From NCBI GenBank assembly GCA_004145795.1, contig SEIO01000015.1, positions 1-64,000 on the forward strand: a stretch of 64,000 bases of DNA. The letters run 5' to 3'. The notes beneath the pieces were generated by a model. It was given only the letters and a program-made list of their open reading frames with translations, ran no database searches and was not told the origin of the DNA. The DNA comes from Lentibacillus lipolyticus (GTDB lineage: Bacteria; Bacillota; Bacilli; Bacillales; Amphibacillaceae). This document shows positions 42,487 through 50,663 of this stretch, piece by piece (position 1 is the first letter of the stretch; each line of letters begins with the position of its first letter). Both the position numbers and the translations under genes were made by a program.

Positions 42487-42662
42487 ACTTCATACCTCCA
42501 TTCATTTGGTTCTATTTTAGCATATCATAACAAAAAAACGAATCGAGCGGTTGGAGCAGGACGAATTTACAACTGTTAGAAAAACAAAGGCACAGCCTCA
42601 CCTTATAGTTAGTTGCCGAGGTCTAACAAAGGCAACCATCGTATATACTTGCTAATGTTGTA

Positions 42663-42694
42663 AAAAAAGACAGCCTTATACAAGACTGTCTCTC
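42663..42694 (-). terminator. Terminator of the yrrT-luxS-mccA-mccB operon
   Basis: Minus strand stem AGACAGtCTT / AAGgCTGTCT followed by seven T. Confidence 0.8.
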
Positions 42695-42699
42695 ACACT

Positions 42700-43833
42700 C
42701 TAATCCAATGCCTGTGCCAAATCTTCAATCAAATCATCTGCATCTTCAATACCGACTGATAGACGAATCAATCCGTCTGTAATGCCCAGTTCCGCACGTC
42801 GGTTTGCGGGGATTGAGGCATGTGTCATTTTTGCCGGAACGGAGATAAGACTTTCCACTGCTCCTAAACTTTCCGCAAGTGTGTAATATTGTACACGGCT
42901 CAGAACCTTTTCGGCTTCTTCCCCACTTCCGGCATCAAACGATATCATTCCGCCAAATCCGGTTGCTTGAAGTTTCGCAATATCATGCCCTTTATGTGAT
43001 GGAAGCCCGGGATAGTAAATCGTATTTACTTTCGCATGGTTTTGCAGAAATTCCGCTAGTTTCGCCGTATTCCGTTCAATGGCTTCCATTCGGATCCCGA
43101 GTGTTTTAATGCCACGCATTAACAGCCAAGAATCCTGTGGGCCAAGTACTCCTCCGGCCGAATTTTGAATAAAATGGATTCTTTCAGCTAAATCATTGGA
43201 TTTGACCGCTAAAAGCCCTGCTACAACATCACTGTGCCCGCCTAAATATTTGGTTGCACTGTGCAATACAATATCTGCACCTAACTCCAGCGGTTGCTGC
43301 CAATACGGTGTTGCAAATGTATTATCAACAATTAAAAGTAAGTTGTTCTGTTTGGCAATTTCTGCCATTTTTTCAATATCTGTAATCTTTAAGAGCGGAT
43401 TTGTCGGTGTTTCAATAAATAGTGCCTTTGTGTTTTCCTGAATGGCTGCCTCAACCTGGTCTGGATAACTTGTGTCCACGTAGGAATGATCCAAATGAAA
43501 ACGATCCAGTACATTTGTCATTAGGCGGTAGGTGCCGCCATAGACATCATCCGTCATAACAATATGATCGCCAGCTTTAAACAGCATCATGACCGATGTA
43601 ATCGCAGCCATTCCGGAACCAAATGCAAATCCTGCTTTTCCATTTTCCAATTCGGCGGCAACGGTTTCCAGCGCATGGCGGGTTGGGTTGCCGGTCCGGG
43701 AATATTCATAATCACGAGGATTACCGGCTGAATCTTGCTGATAGGTGCTAACCTGGTATATTGGAACAGACACAGCACCCGTTTTTTCATCTCCTGTTAC
43801 ACCGCCATGGATTATCTTCGTTTTTGCTCGCAT
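42700..43833 (-). CDS. mccB: Cystathionine gamma-lyase / homocysteine gamma-lyase MccB
   Basis: PLP enzyme of the Cys/Met metabolism family, splitting cystathionine to cysteine (second step of reverse transsulfuration). 377 residues. YEYSRTGNPTR at the start, the PLP lysine in HSATKYLGGHSD, and SLGAVESLISVPAKMTH near the C-terminus are typical. AAGGGAG precedes the ATG. Last gene of the operon yrrT-luxS-mccA-mccB, 21 bases after mccA. Confidence 0.93.
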   Translation of the reverse strand: MRAKTKIIHGGVTGDEKTGAVSVPIYQVSTYQQDSAGNPRDYEYSRTGNPTRHALETVAAELENGKAGFAFGSGMAAITSVMMLFKAGDHIVMTDDVYGGTYRLMTNVLDRFHLDHSYVDTSYPDQVEAAIQENTKALFIETPTNPLLKITDIEKMAEIAKQNNLLLIVDNTFATPYWQQPLELGADIVLHSATKYLGGHSDVVAGLLAVKSNDLAERIHFIQNSAGGVLGPQDSWLLMRGIKTLGIRMEAIERNTAKLAEFLQNHAKVNTIYYPGLPSHKGHDIAKLQATGFGGMISFDAGSGEEAEKVLSRVQYYTLAESLGAVESLISVPAKMTHASIPANRRAELGITDGLIRLSVGIEDADDLIEDLAQALD

Positions 43834-43854
43834 ATCCTATTCTCCCTTCATACC

Positions 43855-44772
43855 CTAAGCAGGGTATATACCTTTACTCAAGTAACGGTCACTGCCATCC
43901 GGAAAAATCGTGACAATCGTTGTTCCCGGTTCAGCATTCCGGGCTTCCTCCAGGGCGGCGTACATCGCCGATCCCGATGAGCTACCCACAAGCAACCCTT
44001 CTTTTTCAGCTAATTGTTCCGCCAGCGAAAATGCATCCCGGTCTGCTACCGTATGAATATCATCCACTAAAGAGTGATCAAAAAAATCAGGCAAAAATTC
44101 CATGCCTATTCCCTCAGTCCTATGTGGACCAGACTCTCCGCCGGCGATAATGGATCCCTCAGGTTCCACGATTACGGACCGGATATTCGGCTTTTTCTCC
44201 TTCAGATATCTGGAAGCACCCATAAAAGTGCCACCTGATCCTGCACCAGCCACGAAAACATCAATCTCACCTTCAAGGTCCTGCCACAATTCAGGTGCAA
44301 GTGTTTTATAGTATGTGGCGGGATTTGCCGAGTTAGCAAATTGCTGTGGTGAAAAACTGTTTGGAATGTCATCCAACAGCTGTTTTGTTTTATCAATTGC
44401 GCCAGCTATCCCCTGATCACTCGGCGTATGAACAATGGATGCCCCCAGTGCTTTCATAAGCTGCTGTTTCTCCATACTGAATTGCTCCGGAACACAAAAG
44501 ATAACTCCTAAACCTTTATGCTTTGCTGCCAGTGCTAGCCCAATACCGGTATTTCCAGCTGTCGGCTCAACAATCGTTCCCCCCGGTTTGATTTCTCCAC
44601 TGGACAATACGTCGTTTATTAATTCAACTCCTAATCGGTCTTTCACACTGCCGCCCGGATTATAAAATTCCAATTTTGCAAATAATCGAATTCCCTTGGG
44701 AAGGGAAAAGTGAGTTATCTCCAGTAGCGGTGTTTCCCCAATTAGTTCATTGATGGAATGGTATATCGCCAT
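43855..44772 (-). CDS. mccA: O-acetylserine-dependent cystathionine beta-synthase MccA
   Basis: PLP enzyme joining homocysteine to O-acetylserine (first step of reverse transsulfuration). 305 residues. PLP lysine K44 in PGGSVKDR; phosphate-binding GAGSGGTFMG; PTAGNTGIGLALAA for substrate carboxylate. It belongs to the cysteine synthase fold, but the context with mccB supports MccA rather than CysK. It starts 12 bases after luxS, with AAGAGG as ribosome binding site. Confidence 0.92.
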   Translation of the reverse strand: MAIYHSINELIGETPLLEITHFSLPKGIRLFAKLEFYNPGGSVKDRLGVELINDVLSSGEIKPGGTIVEPTAGNTGIGLALAAKHKGLGVIFCVPEQFSMEKQQLMKALGASIVHTPSDQGIAGAIDKTKQLLDDIPNSFSPQQFANSANPATYYKTLAPELWQDLEGEIDVFVAGAGSGGTFMGASRYLKEKKPNIRSVIVEPEGSIIAGGESGPHRTEGIGMEFLPDFFDHSLVDDIHTVADRDAFSLAEQLAEKEGLLVGSSSGSAMYAALEEARNAEPGTTIVTIFPDGSDRYLSKGIYPA

Positions 44773-44784
44773 CGTGGTCGCCTC

Positions 44785-45252
44785 TTACTCTGCAAAGACT
44801 TGTTGCCACTCATCTTTTTTAGCCAGCATATCCTCTGCGATAGTTTGCGCACCTTCAAGGCTGTGATTAGCCGCCCAGCCGCATTGCACCTCATTGCATG
44901 CCGGCACTTCATTTGCTTCCAGTACGTCTTGAAACGTTTTTTCAAGTGCTTCAAGTACATCATCATAGCTGTCATTATTTAAGATGGATAGGTAAAATCC
45001 TGTCTGGCATCCCATTGGCCCGATATCCAGCACATTATCCATATGATTGCGGATATTTTCAGCCATCAGATGCTCAATCGAATGCAGCCCGGGCATATCC
45101 ATATGCTCTTTATTTGGCTGTTTAAACCGGATATCATATTTGTACACTTTGTCACCATTTGACCCCGATGTCACACCGACGAGCCGTACATATGGTGCTT
45201 TCACTTTCGTATGATCAAGGTTAAAACTTTCCACATTCATTTTTTCTGCCAT
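44785..45252 (-). CDS. luxS: S-ribosylhomocysteine lyase LuxS
   Basis: Splits S-ribosylhomocysteine to homocysteine and DPD, the precursor of autoinducer-2. 155 residues. Zinc ligands H57 and H61 in HSIEH and C124 in NEVQCG; catalytic C82 in MGCQTG. Start at 45252 with AAGGAG, 9 bases upstream. It sits between yrrT and mccA, feeding homocysteine straight into MccA. In B. subtilis mtnN (nucleosidase) occupies this slot and luxS is elsewhere; mtnN must be outside this window here. Confidence 0.95.
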   Translation of the reverse strand: MAEKMNVESFNLDHTKVKAPYVRLVGVTSGSNGDKVYKYDIRFKQPNKEHMDMPGLHSIEHLMAENIRNHMDNVLDIGPMGCQTGFYLSILNNDSYDDVLEALEKTFQDVLEANEVPACNEVQCGWAANHSLEGAQTIAEDMLAKKDEWQQVFAE

Positions 45253-45283
45253 GATAAATCGCTCCTTTTTGGATTGCATATTT

Positions 45284-45922
45284 TTATTTTTTTACCGCTA
45301 CGATGAGCCATACAAAGTCATTCATTTGGTCAAACGTAACTTGAAATCCATTCGTCGTAAAAATTTGCTCCATTTTTGGTATGGTTGTGTAGTATTCCCG
45401 CTGCAAGTCTTCCGCCAAATCTGAGAAACCTTGTTCCCGTGCCTTATTTATTGCAAGTTCCTTGTGTTGTTCCGTTTCAAATACTGTATCCGCAAAAACA
45501 ATTTTGCCCTTAGACTGCAAAAGCTTAGCATATTCGTTTACAGCGTGCTTTTTTTCTGAATCGGTCAAGTGATGAAAAGCAAATGAACTAACAATCGTGT
45601 GCACCGGCTCAGAGGGGGTAGGAAAGTGAAGGAAATCACCTTCAAACAAAGAAAGGGATGGAAGTTTGGCCGCAGCCTTTTCCCGCATAGCTGCGGATGG
45701 CTCTATCCCAATCACTTGGTATCCAGATTCCAACAGCTTTTTTGTTAAATTCCCAGTACCAACTCCAAATTCAAGTATACTGCCGAAGGAATATTCCGTC
45801 ACTTCAGCTAAAATGGTATCATAATTCTTAAAAACATCCTTATATTGAATGTCTGCTCCCGCCACACTGTCGTCATATAAATCCGCCCATTCATCAAATA
45901 ATCCTAAAAACTCACGTCCCAT
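45284..45922 (-). CDS. yrrT: SAM-dependent methyltransferase YrrT
   Basis: 212 residues, class I Rossmann methyltransferase: SAM loop [11 protein letters not shown], acidic strand end GIEPS, then EGDFLHFP and [10 protein letters not shown]. First gene of the operon with luxS, mccA and mccB, as in the B. subtilis yrrT operon. Its substrate is unknown. GGAGATGAC lies before the ATG. An inverted repeat is at 45950-45968 upstream. Confidence 0.88.
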   Translation of the reverse strand: MGREFLGLFDEWADLYDDSVAGADIQYKDVFKNYDTILAEVTEYSFGSILEFGVGTGNLTKKLLESGYQVIGIEPSAAMREKAAAKLPSLSLFEGDFLHFPTPSEPVHTIVSSFAFHHLTDSEKKHAVNEYAKLLQSKGKIVFADTVFETEQHKELAINKAREQGFSDLAEDLQREYYTTIPKMEQIFTTNGFQVTFDQMNDFVWLIVAVKK

Positions 45923-45949
45923 CAGTTGTCATCTCCATCACAGCCTATT

Positions 45950-45968
45950 ACATAGTATTCAACTATGT
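45950..45968. promoter_or_regulatory. Inverted repeat upstream of yrrT
   Basis: ACATAGT-ATTCA-ACTATGT, perfect 7-bp arms, 28 bases before the yrrT ATG. Upstream on the minus strand TTGCTA, 17 bases, TATTCT could be the promoter, so this symmetric site lies in the leader. In B. subtilis the operon is repressed by CymR; whether this is such a site I cannot say. Confidence 0.4.
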
Positions 45969-46041
45969 TTAATAAGGATTATATGTAAAGAATAACAAAA
46001 GTTGATTAGAATAGCAATTTAAAAAAGCAAATTAAAAAAAA

Positions 46042-46337
46042 TGAGTCAATTTCATAAGTGCTGATTTTTGTAAAATAAGCGAACATTAAGCGCAGTGCTA
46101 TAATGTCTTTAAATATTCATTGTTTACTCAGCAGCAATACTAGTTGTTTGTAATGAAAGTGACCGACTCCTGCGGGAAAAGCATGTGTCTGAAGACCCCG
46201 GAGGAAGTGGTTTTCTTCCGAGGAGTCTGAAGTAGCCCTGAGGAAAGCGTGTCACCTTTCATGCAGGACAACGGTAGCATAAATGAAAACGTAATATTCG
46301 TATTTCAGTTGCTCACAAGAATTGTGAAATTGACTCA
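46042..46337. repeat. MITE-like element with terminal inverted repeats, copy D
   Basis: Left end TGAGTCAATTTCATAA and right end TTGTGAAATTGACTCA are inverted repeats (13 exact bases, one mismatch beyond). About 296 bp. Inside are an extended -10 (TGC-TATAAT, 46096-46104) and a hairpin closed by GTGAC / GTCAC around the CTCCTGCGGGA core, shared with the other intergenic repeats. AATTAAAAAA occurs on both outer sides, a weak candidate target duplication. No gene inside. A related copy is at about 59700-60000 and a solo left end at 35537. Confidence 0.75.
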
Positions 46338-46351
46338 AATAATTAAAAAAG

Positions 46352-46394
46352 TAAAAAACGAGTGCTCACAAATGGTGTGGCACTCGCTTTTTTT
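46352..46394 (-). terminator. Terminator of the YhcN/YlaJ gene
   Basis: Stem CGAGTGC / GCACTCG with A and T runs on both sides. Confidence 0.75.
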
Positions 46395-46398
46395 CATT

Positions 46399-47019
46399 TT
46401 AATCTTTGTTTTGTGGAAAGACCCGTTCAATCGTGTTGCCTATCTGGTCAAATAAACCTTCAACTGGTTCCCCATTGTCAGCATCATCTGCATAGTTGCC
46501 GGCAAGGTCGAAAAAGTCAGGGTTTGTGGATACATAAACATTATCTACATCCGAATCGACCGATTTAACAATTCTGGATATTTCCTGTTTTACTTTATCG
46601 GTAATCTCGTCACCGCGGTCACCATTGTTGTTATTATTCATGTTGTTATCCCGGTCCAGTTCGGCAGCGACATAGGCATTGTTATCCGTTTTGATTACGT
46701 ATGCGTTATCGATGCCATCAACTTTTTCAGTTATTTGGTCGGCTGCTTTGTCAGCAAGTTCATACTGATCTTCGCCATTGTTGTTATTAATGTCATTTCC
46801 AGGATTGTCCGTATCCCTTGTACGGTTGCCATTGTTAAATTCATTATCGTTACGGTTGTTCATGTTATCTGTGTCGGCATCGTCATCAAAACGGGTCTGT
46901 TCTACATTGTTGTCATCGCCATCCTGATTATTCTGTTCATCATCGTTCCCATTGTCTGCTTGACAAGCACCTAGAATAAAGATGGCTGCAAATAGGATAC
47001 TTAAAAGCTTCCATTTCAT
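46399..47019 (-). CDS. YhcN/YlaJ-family sporulation lipoprotein
   Basis: 206 residues. Lipobox LGAC (C19), then a low-complexity stretch of Asn, Asp and Glu (about 20-85), then the YhcN/YlaJ domain (LADKAADQITEKVDGIDNAYVI, quoted as its start LADKAADQI, and IVKSVDSDVDNVYVSTNPDF). Members are forespore or spore-coat associated lipoproteins with a role in germination or spore structure. A second Asn-rich break (NNMNNNNNGDRG) splits the domain. AGGAGG lies upstream at a long 12-base gap. Strong acidity fits a salt-adapted host. Confidence 0.83.
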   Translation of the reverse strand: MKWKLLSILFAAIFILGACQADNGNDDEQNNQDGDDNNVEQTRFDDDADTDNMNNRNDNEFNNGNRTRDTDNPGNDINNNNGEDQYELADKAADQITEKVDGIDNAYVIKTDNNAYVAAELDRDNNMNNNNNGDRGDEITDKVKQEISRIVKSVDSDVDNVYVSTNPDFFDLAGNYADDADNGEPVEGLFDQIGNTIERVFPQNKD

Positions 47020-47180
47020 TTGAGCTCAAATCCTCCTTCCTGTTTGGTCTTAGTATGGAGCAGAAAGACTGATTTATGCGCTCACAGAAATTGGCAGGCT
47101 CACCATTTTTGTATCAGACAATATAAATGCAAATCAGGGGAGACTATAAATGATCCTTTTCAATAAGAGGAGGGTATCAA

Positions 47181-47417
47181 ATGGAAGTCCCTGATTATGA
47201 TAAAGCCCTGTACTATTCACTGTGGGGACAATGGGATGAATTGCTCATACTAATGGTGCGTACGGAAGATGATATGTTGTCGAAAAAGATCCAGCATTTC
47301 CTCCATGCTTACCACTATTCACCAGACCAGACAAAAATTGTCGAATCACACGACAGTTTGTTGTATTATATTGACCATGCCATGAAATATACACCACCAA
47401 TTGCAATGAAAGTATAA
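47181..47417 (+). CDS. yhdB: YhdB-like protein
   Basis: 78 residues, helical, no membrane segment: begins with DYDKALYYSLWGQWDELLIL and has IQHFLHAYHYSPD, matching B. subtilis YhdB as I recall it. AGAGGAGGG stands 7 bases before the ATG. It converges on rsgI with a shared terminator. Function unknown. Confidence 0.75.
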   Translation: MEVPDYDKALYYSLWGQWDELLILMVRTEDDMLSKKIQHFLHAYHYSPDQTKIVESHDSLLYYIDHAMKYTPPIAMKV

Positions 47418-47419
47418 CG

Positions 47420-47459
47420 AAAATGCACCAGTTTTTACTGGTGCATTTTCCATTTTTTA
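47420..47459. terminator. Bidirectional terminator between yhdB and rsgI
   Basis: Perfect 13-bp stem AAAATGCACCAGT / ACTGGTGCATTTT. It overlaps the 3' end of rsgI. Confidence 0.8.
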
Positions 47460-48682
47460 TGCTTTTGTTTCGCACCTTGATGTCCATTACCCACATTCTT
47501 GTTGCTATGCCCTTTTCCATGGGAATGTTCATGTCCGTTTTTCTGGCCATTGTTGCCATTTTTTCTATGATGTCCGTTTTTCTTCTTTTTTCCATGACCT
47601 TTATGAAAAGCATTTTTGTTGGCATTTTTATTCGGTTTGGTATTTGGCACACTCTTTTTATCATGATGCTTGGGCATTTCATTTTCAACGTCATGATGTT
47701 TTCCCTTGTTAACCTTTTTAGCATGAGCTCCGCCGCTTTCTGATTTTCGTTTGCCTGGATGTTTGGCTTTATGCTGATCCCGTACGTGATTTTCTTGTTT
47801 TGCCTGTTTATTTTCTGCGGATGTATTGGACTGTTTTTTTTCAGGCTCAGATGTCGCATCGATTTCTTTCTTTTTTTCCGTGTTACCCTGTCCGCCCGTA
47901 TCTTCCGGCTCATCATGACCGCCATCTGTATTATAAAAGGAATGTATCATTTCTTTGTCATGGTCATCGACAGGGGTGGCATCGTCTCCTGGATTTTTTT
48001 CATCGGCAGATACCGTATCCGCCTCATCCAAATTCTTTGCCATTATTTGATTCATGGACTGCTCTTTATCCCTTGCTTCATTCCAGACATCTTTCGGAAT
48101 CTGAAATGTCGTTATCTTCCATTCGGTATCATATTTACTGAAATAAGTTTCCAGCTTCTCCGTCACAGACGTTTCATGGCTATCCAGCATGTAACTAACA
48201 CCGACAAGCATGTTTTTTCCATTATCAAGCATGCCTGTTTTTTCCGTTTCTTGCATAATGATTTGCAGAACTTCTTCCAGTGTTTTTCCCCTATAATTCT
48301 CCAGTTCCTTCAGAAAAACTTCCGCATCATCATTTAGCGCTTCGATCGAGCGGACCTTCAATTTATCGTCAATCTCCAATTCCATATTGGGATTGATGGC
48401 AACATTGACATAGGCATAGGCTTTTTCTTCATCCATCATAACGTAAACAGGGATGAATAACAGGAACAGAACACAAGCCATTGCCGTGATACGAAACGGA
48501 TTGCGGATCTTTTGTTGCCCAAACAAGTGCCAGGCTGCCTGACGCTTTTCCTTTAATGGCTGGTAACAGACTTCCATTCCAACAGCAGCATCAGGAATAG
48601 GCAATGCTTTTTGAAACGTGCCATCACTCCGCATGACGATGATGTATCGCCTGTGCACTTCCATCACCATACCTTTATTCAC
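47435..48682 (-). CDS. rsgI: Anti-sigma-I factor RsgI with histidine/lysine-rich tail
   Basis: 415 residues. Residues 1-55 form the RsgI N-terminal anti-sigma domain (KGMVMEVHRRYIIVMRSDG), one membrane helix spans about 64-83, and the extracytoplasmic part begins AYAYVNVAINPNMELEID, the conserved RsgI region. From about residue 215 it is disordered, first acidic and Ser/Thr-rich, then (from about 295) extremely rich in Lys, His, Asn and Gly to the end. Start is GTG overlapping the sigI stop as GTGA, with AAGGGGG upstream. The tail may bind cell wall polymers or metal ions (inferred). Confidence 0.88.
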   Translation of the reverse strand: MNKGMVMEVHRRYIIVMRSDGTFQKALPIPDAAVGMEVCYQPLKEKRQAAWHLFGQQKIRNPFRITAMACVLFLLFIPVYVMMDEEKAYAYVNVAINPNMELEIDDKLKVRSIEALNDDAEVFLKELENYRGKTLEEVLQIIMQETEKTGMLDNGKNMLVGVSYMLDSHETSVTEKLETYFSKYDTEWKITTFQIPKDVWNEARDKEQSMNQIMAKNLDEADTVSADEKNPGDDATPVDDHDKEMIHSFYNTDGGHDEPEDTGGQGNTEKKKEIDATSEPEKKQSNTSAENKQAKQENHVRDQHKAKHPGKRKSESGGAHAKKVNKGKHHDVENEMPKHHDKKSVPNTKPNKNANKNAFHKGHGKKKKNGHHRKNGNNGQKNGHEHSHGKGHSNKNVGNGHQGAKQKHKKWKMHQ

Positions 48683-49407
48683 GAACCCACCCCCTTCAGA
48701 TATTCCTTGAGATAGGCATAATCCCCAAGCAGAATAATAAAAATGGCCAAAATAAATTTTCTGTTCCGCTCCAATGTCTTCTTGCTGACTTTGACCTTTT
48801 GTGTCAAATCCTTGATTGGCAATTTCTTCTTCCGCTTTACATACGCCCTCATGTCCGCATCCTCATAAAGCGCCTTCGCTGCCGCTATCGCTGATTGCCT
48901 GGCATCTTTGTGTTTGGGAGAGACTATTGTTAACTGTTCAAAAGACAATTTATAGGCTTGCAGCTGTTCCTTAAACTCCAGTATTTCTTCTCTTAAATAC
49001 CATGCTTTCTGCTTTTCCCGATAAATTTCCTTTACAGCGACAACCTCAGCTGGGTTTTCCATCTGATCATCTTCATCATTCTCATCCAATGACGCAGCAA
49101 CTGGTGTTTTCTGCACAAAACGAATATAATCAATCACTTTTCGCTTGATCACTAATTTAGCAAATGACAGGAATGAACTCCCTCGTTCAGGTGCATAGGA
49201 CATGATAGCGTCATGAAAAGCGGTAAAGCCAATACTGAACTCATCATCATACTTTGGGTCAATATACCGCTTGCAAACTTCGGAAACGCATTTTGCGATA
49301 AACGGCTTATAACTGGTTAACAGGTAATTCTGTACAATATGGTCTCCCTTCTGGGCTGCAGCAATCATTGTTTCAAGTGAATCTTCTTCTGGTATGTATT
49401 CAGGCAT
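48679..49407 (-). CDS. sigI: RNA polymerase sigma factor SigI
   Basis: 242 residues. Heat and envelope stress sigma factor; region 2 at about 10-110 (FSIGFTAFHDAIMSYAPERGSSFLSFAKLVIKRKVIDYIR, quoted in part: ERGSSFLSFAKLVIKRK) and a C-terminal SigI-specific DNA-binding domain with LPIKDLTQKVKVSKKTLERNRK. Held at the membrane by RsgI, encoded just downstream with a 4-base overlap. Start ATG 49407, or TTG 49410, with GGGGG upstream. In B. subtilis SigI controls wall hydrolase and actin-homologue genes. Confidence 0.92.
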   Translation of the reverse strand: MPEYIPEEDSLETMIAAAQKGDHIVQNYLLTSYKPFIAKCVSEVCKRYIDPKYDDEFSIGFTAFHDAIMSYAPERGSSFLSFAKLVIKRKVIDYIRFVQKTPVAASLDENDEDDQMENPAEVVAVKEIYREKQKAWYLREEILEFKEQLQAYKLSFEQLTIVSPKHKDARQSAIAAAKALYEDADMRAYVKRKKKLPIKDLTQKVKVSKKTLERNRKFILAIFIILLGDYAYLKEYLKGVGS

Positions 49408-49437
49408 CAACCTGCAGCACCCCCAGGCATTACAAAA

Positions 49438-49466
49438 TTCGTCCGTTGGATATATTTTTTGGGTGT
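49438..49466 (-). promoter_or_regulatory. Candidate SigI-dependent promoter of sigI
   Basis: Minus strand ACACCC (49461-49466), 19 bases, CGAA (49438-49441). SigI promoters are described with a C-rich -35 and a CGWA -10. The match is loose but placed 25-30 bases before the sigI start. The gap 49408-49652 shows no other feature. Confidence 0.35.
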
Positions 49467-49652
49467 GGGTGTTAGCTGATGGTTGCGGTTCGTATCATAA
49501 AACATCGATTTGTTACGTTGCATGATGGCCTCACCATTTCCCGTTAAAATTAAATAGACACCCTTTATCGTAACTTACCAACTGGGTGGCGACTATCTCA
49601 GCAGCATTACAGTTTGTTTAAAAATTAATGACCACAAACCATCCATCACAGG

Positions 49653-50468
49653 TCAACTGCGTTCATAATAGTACTCAATCGGTATAAACAACCCCACCCT
49701 GCCATGAGTGTCATGCTGTAAAGTGGCAAAAACAACGCCAATCACTTTCCCATCCTGATTGATAACTGGGCTTCCACTATTGCCCCTGTAAACAGGAGCT
49801 TCCATCATGACAACCGATTTATCCCATCCTTCAAGTGTAATCGGCTCAAGCACCGTCCCTTTGTTGGCGATGCCATTGAAGCGCAGTGGATTTCCGATAA
49901 AATACACTTGTCTATTTTCCTGCTTCCATGCTTTTTCCTCTGCTAGATCAAGATGCGGCCAATGTTCGCCCCCCACTTCAAGTACTGCCAAATCAACATC
50001 CGGGTGCGTTTCCACAACCTCACCGGAAACCAGCCCCTGATCCGGGAATGCCACAGTTACAGTGTCTTGCCCCTCAACGACATGGTAGTTGGTAAGAACG
50101 GTTCCATCATCAGATATGGAAAAACCAGTTCCTCTCCCATCATCTGTTTCAATGACCACGACTGACTTTTTATATGACTGGATCGTATCTTGTACCGACA
50201 GTTTCGACGATGTCAGTAAAAAGTCAATCGCAGGAATCGAGAATGTTCTGGGCAACATTGAAATTGTATGTAATACCATACCCGCTGCGATTAGCCAGAA
50301 CACCCACTTCGGAAAGGGGCGCCTTGGCTTAGAGTCTTTTTCCCGCTGTGACTTTTCCAAAGCTCTCTTGCGTTCCTGCTCCACCAGTTCGTACAGTTCT
50401 TCTTCATCAAGCTCTTCATATAAATCATCATCTATGATATCGTGATCGTTTTTCCCATTCACCTTCAT
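49653..50468 (-). CDS. Membrane-anchored HtrA-like serine protease without PDZ domain
   Basis: 271 residues. N-terminal cytoplasmic segment with a very acidic helix (DDDLYEELDEEELYELVEQE), a membrane anchor at about 53-72, then a trypsin-like domain outside with the triad H129 (TNYHVVE), D159 (PDVDLAVLE) and S231 (YRGNSGSP). It stops after the protease domain; the PDZ domain of HtrA, HtrB and YyxA is absent. Probably a surface quality-control protease. Placed next to sigI, but on its own. The ribosome binding site is poor (GGTGG abutting the ATG). Confidence 0.83.
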   Translation of the reverse strand: MKVNGKNDHDIIDDDLYEELDEEELYELVEQERKRALEKSQREKDSKPRRPFPKWVFWLIAAGMVLHTISMLPRTFSIPAIDFLLTSSKLSVQDTIQSYKKSVVVIETDDGRGTGFSISDDGTVLTNYHVVEGQDTVTVAFPDQGLVSGEVVETHPDVDLAVLEVGGEHWPHLDLAEEKAWKQENRQVYFIGNPLRFNGIANKGTVLEPITLEGWDKSVVMMEAPVYRGNSGSPVINQDGKVIGVVFATLQHDTHGRVGLFIPIEYYYERS

Positions 50469-50594
50469 CCACCGTCCGTAACGAATTTATTTAGCCTTCT
50501 TTAAACATTTAGGGCAAAAGCCTATCAATGACTTCCCGTTTATTTTATCATCTTACCACCATAAATTATATTAACCCTCCATACCACTTTTTAA

Positions 50595-50628
50595 GAATAA
50601 AAAAGATCACAACACTGTGTGATCTTTG
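50595..50628 (-). terminator. Terminator of the second NarK gene
   Basis: Perfect 10-bp stem AAAGATCACA / TGTGATCTTT, then TTTATT on the minus strand. Confidence 0.8.
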
Positions 50629-50663
50629 CATTTTAGATTATTTAATCGTTTTGGGTTCATGCG

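Noticed and set aside
42700-45922. S-box riboswitch in front of the sulfur operon
   Set aside because: No S-box conserved core or terminator is visible upstream of yrrT; only a short inverted repeat is present.
46042-46337. Insertion sequence
   Set aside because: It has inverted ends but no transposase frame, so at most a non-autonomous element.
47245-47925. 226-codon minus-strand frame overlapping rsgI and yhdB
   Set aside because: It is a shadow of the Lys/His-rich rsgI tail in another phase; it crosses a strong bidirectional terminator.
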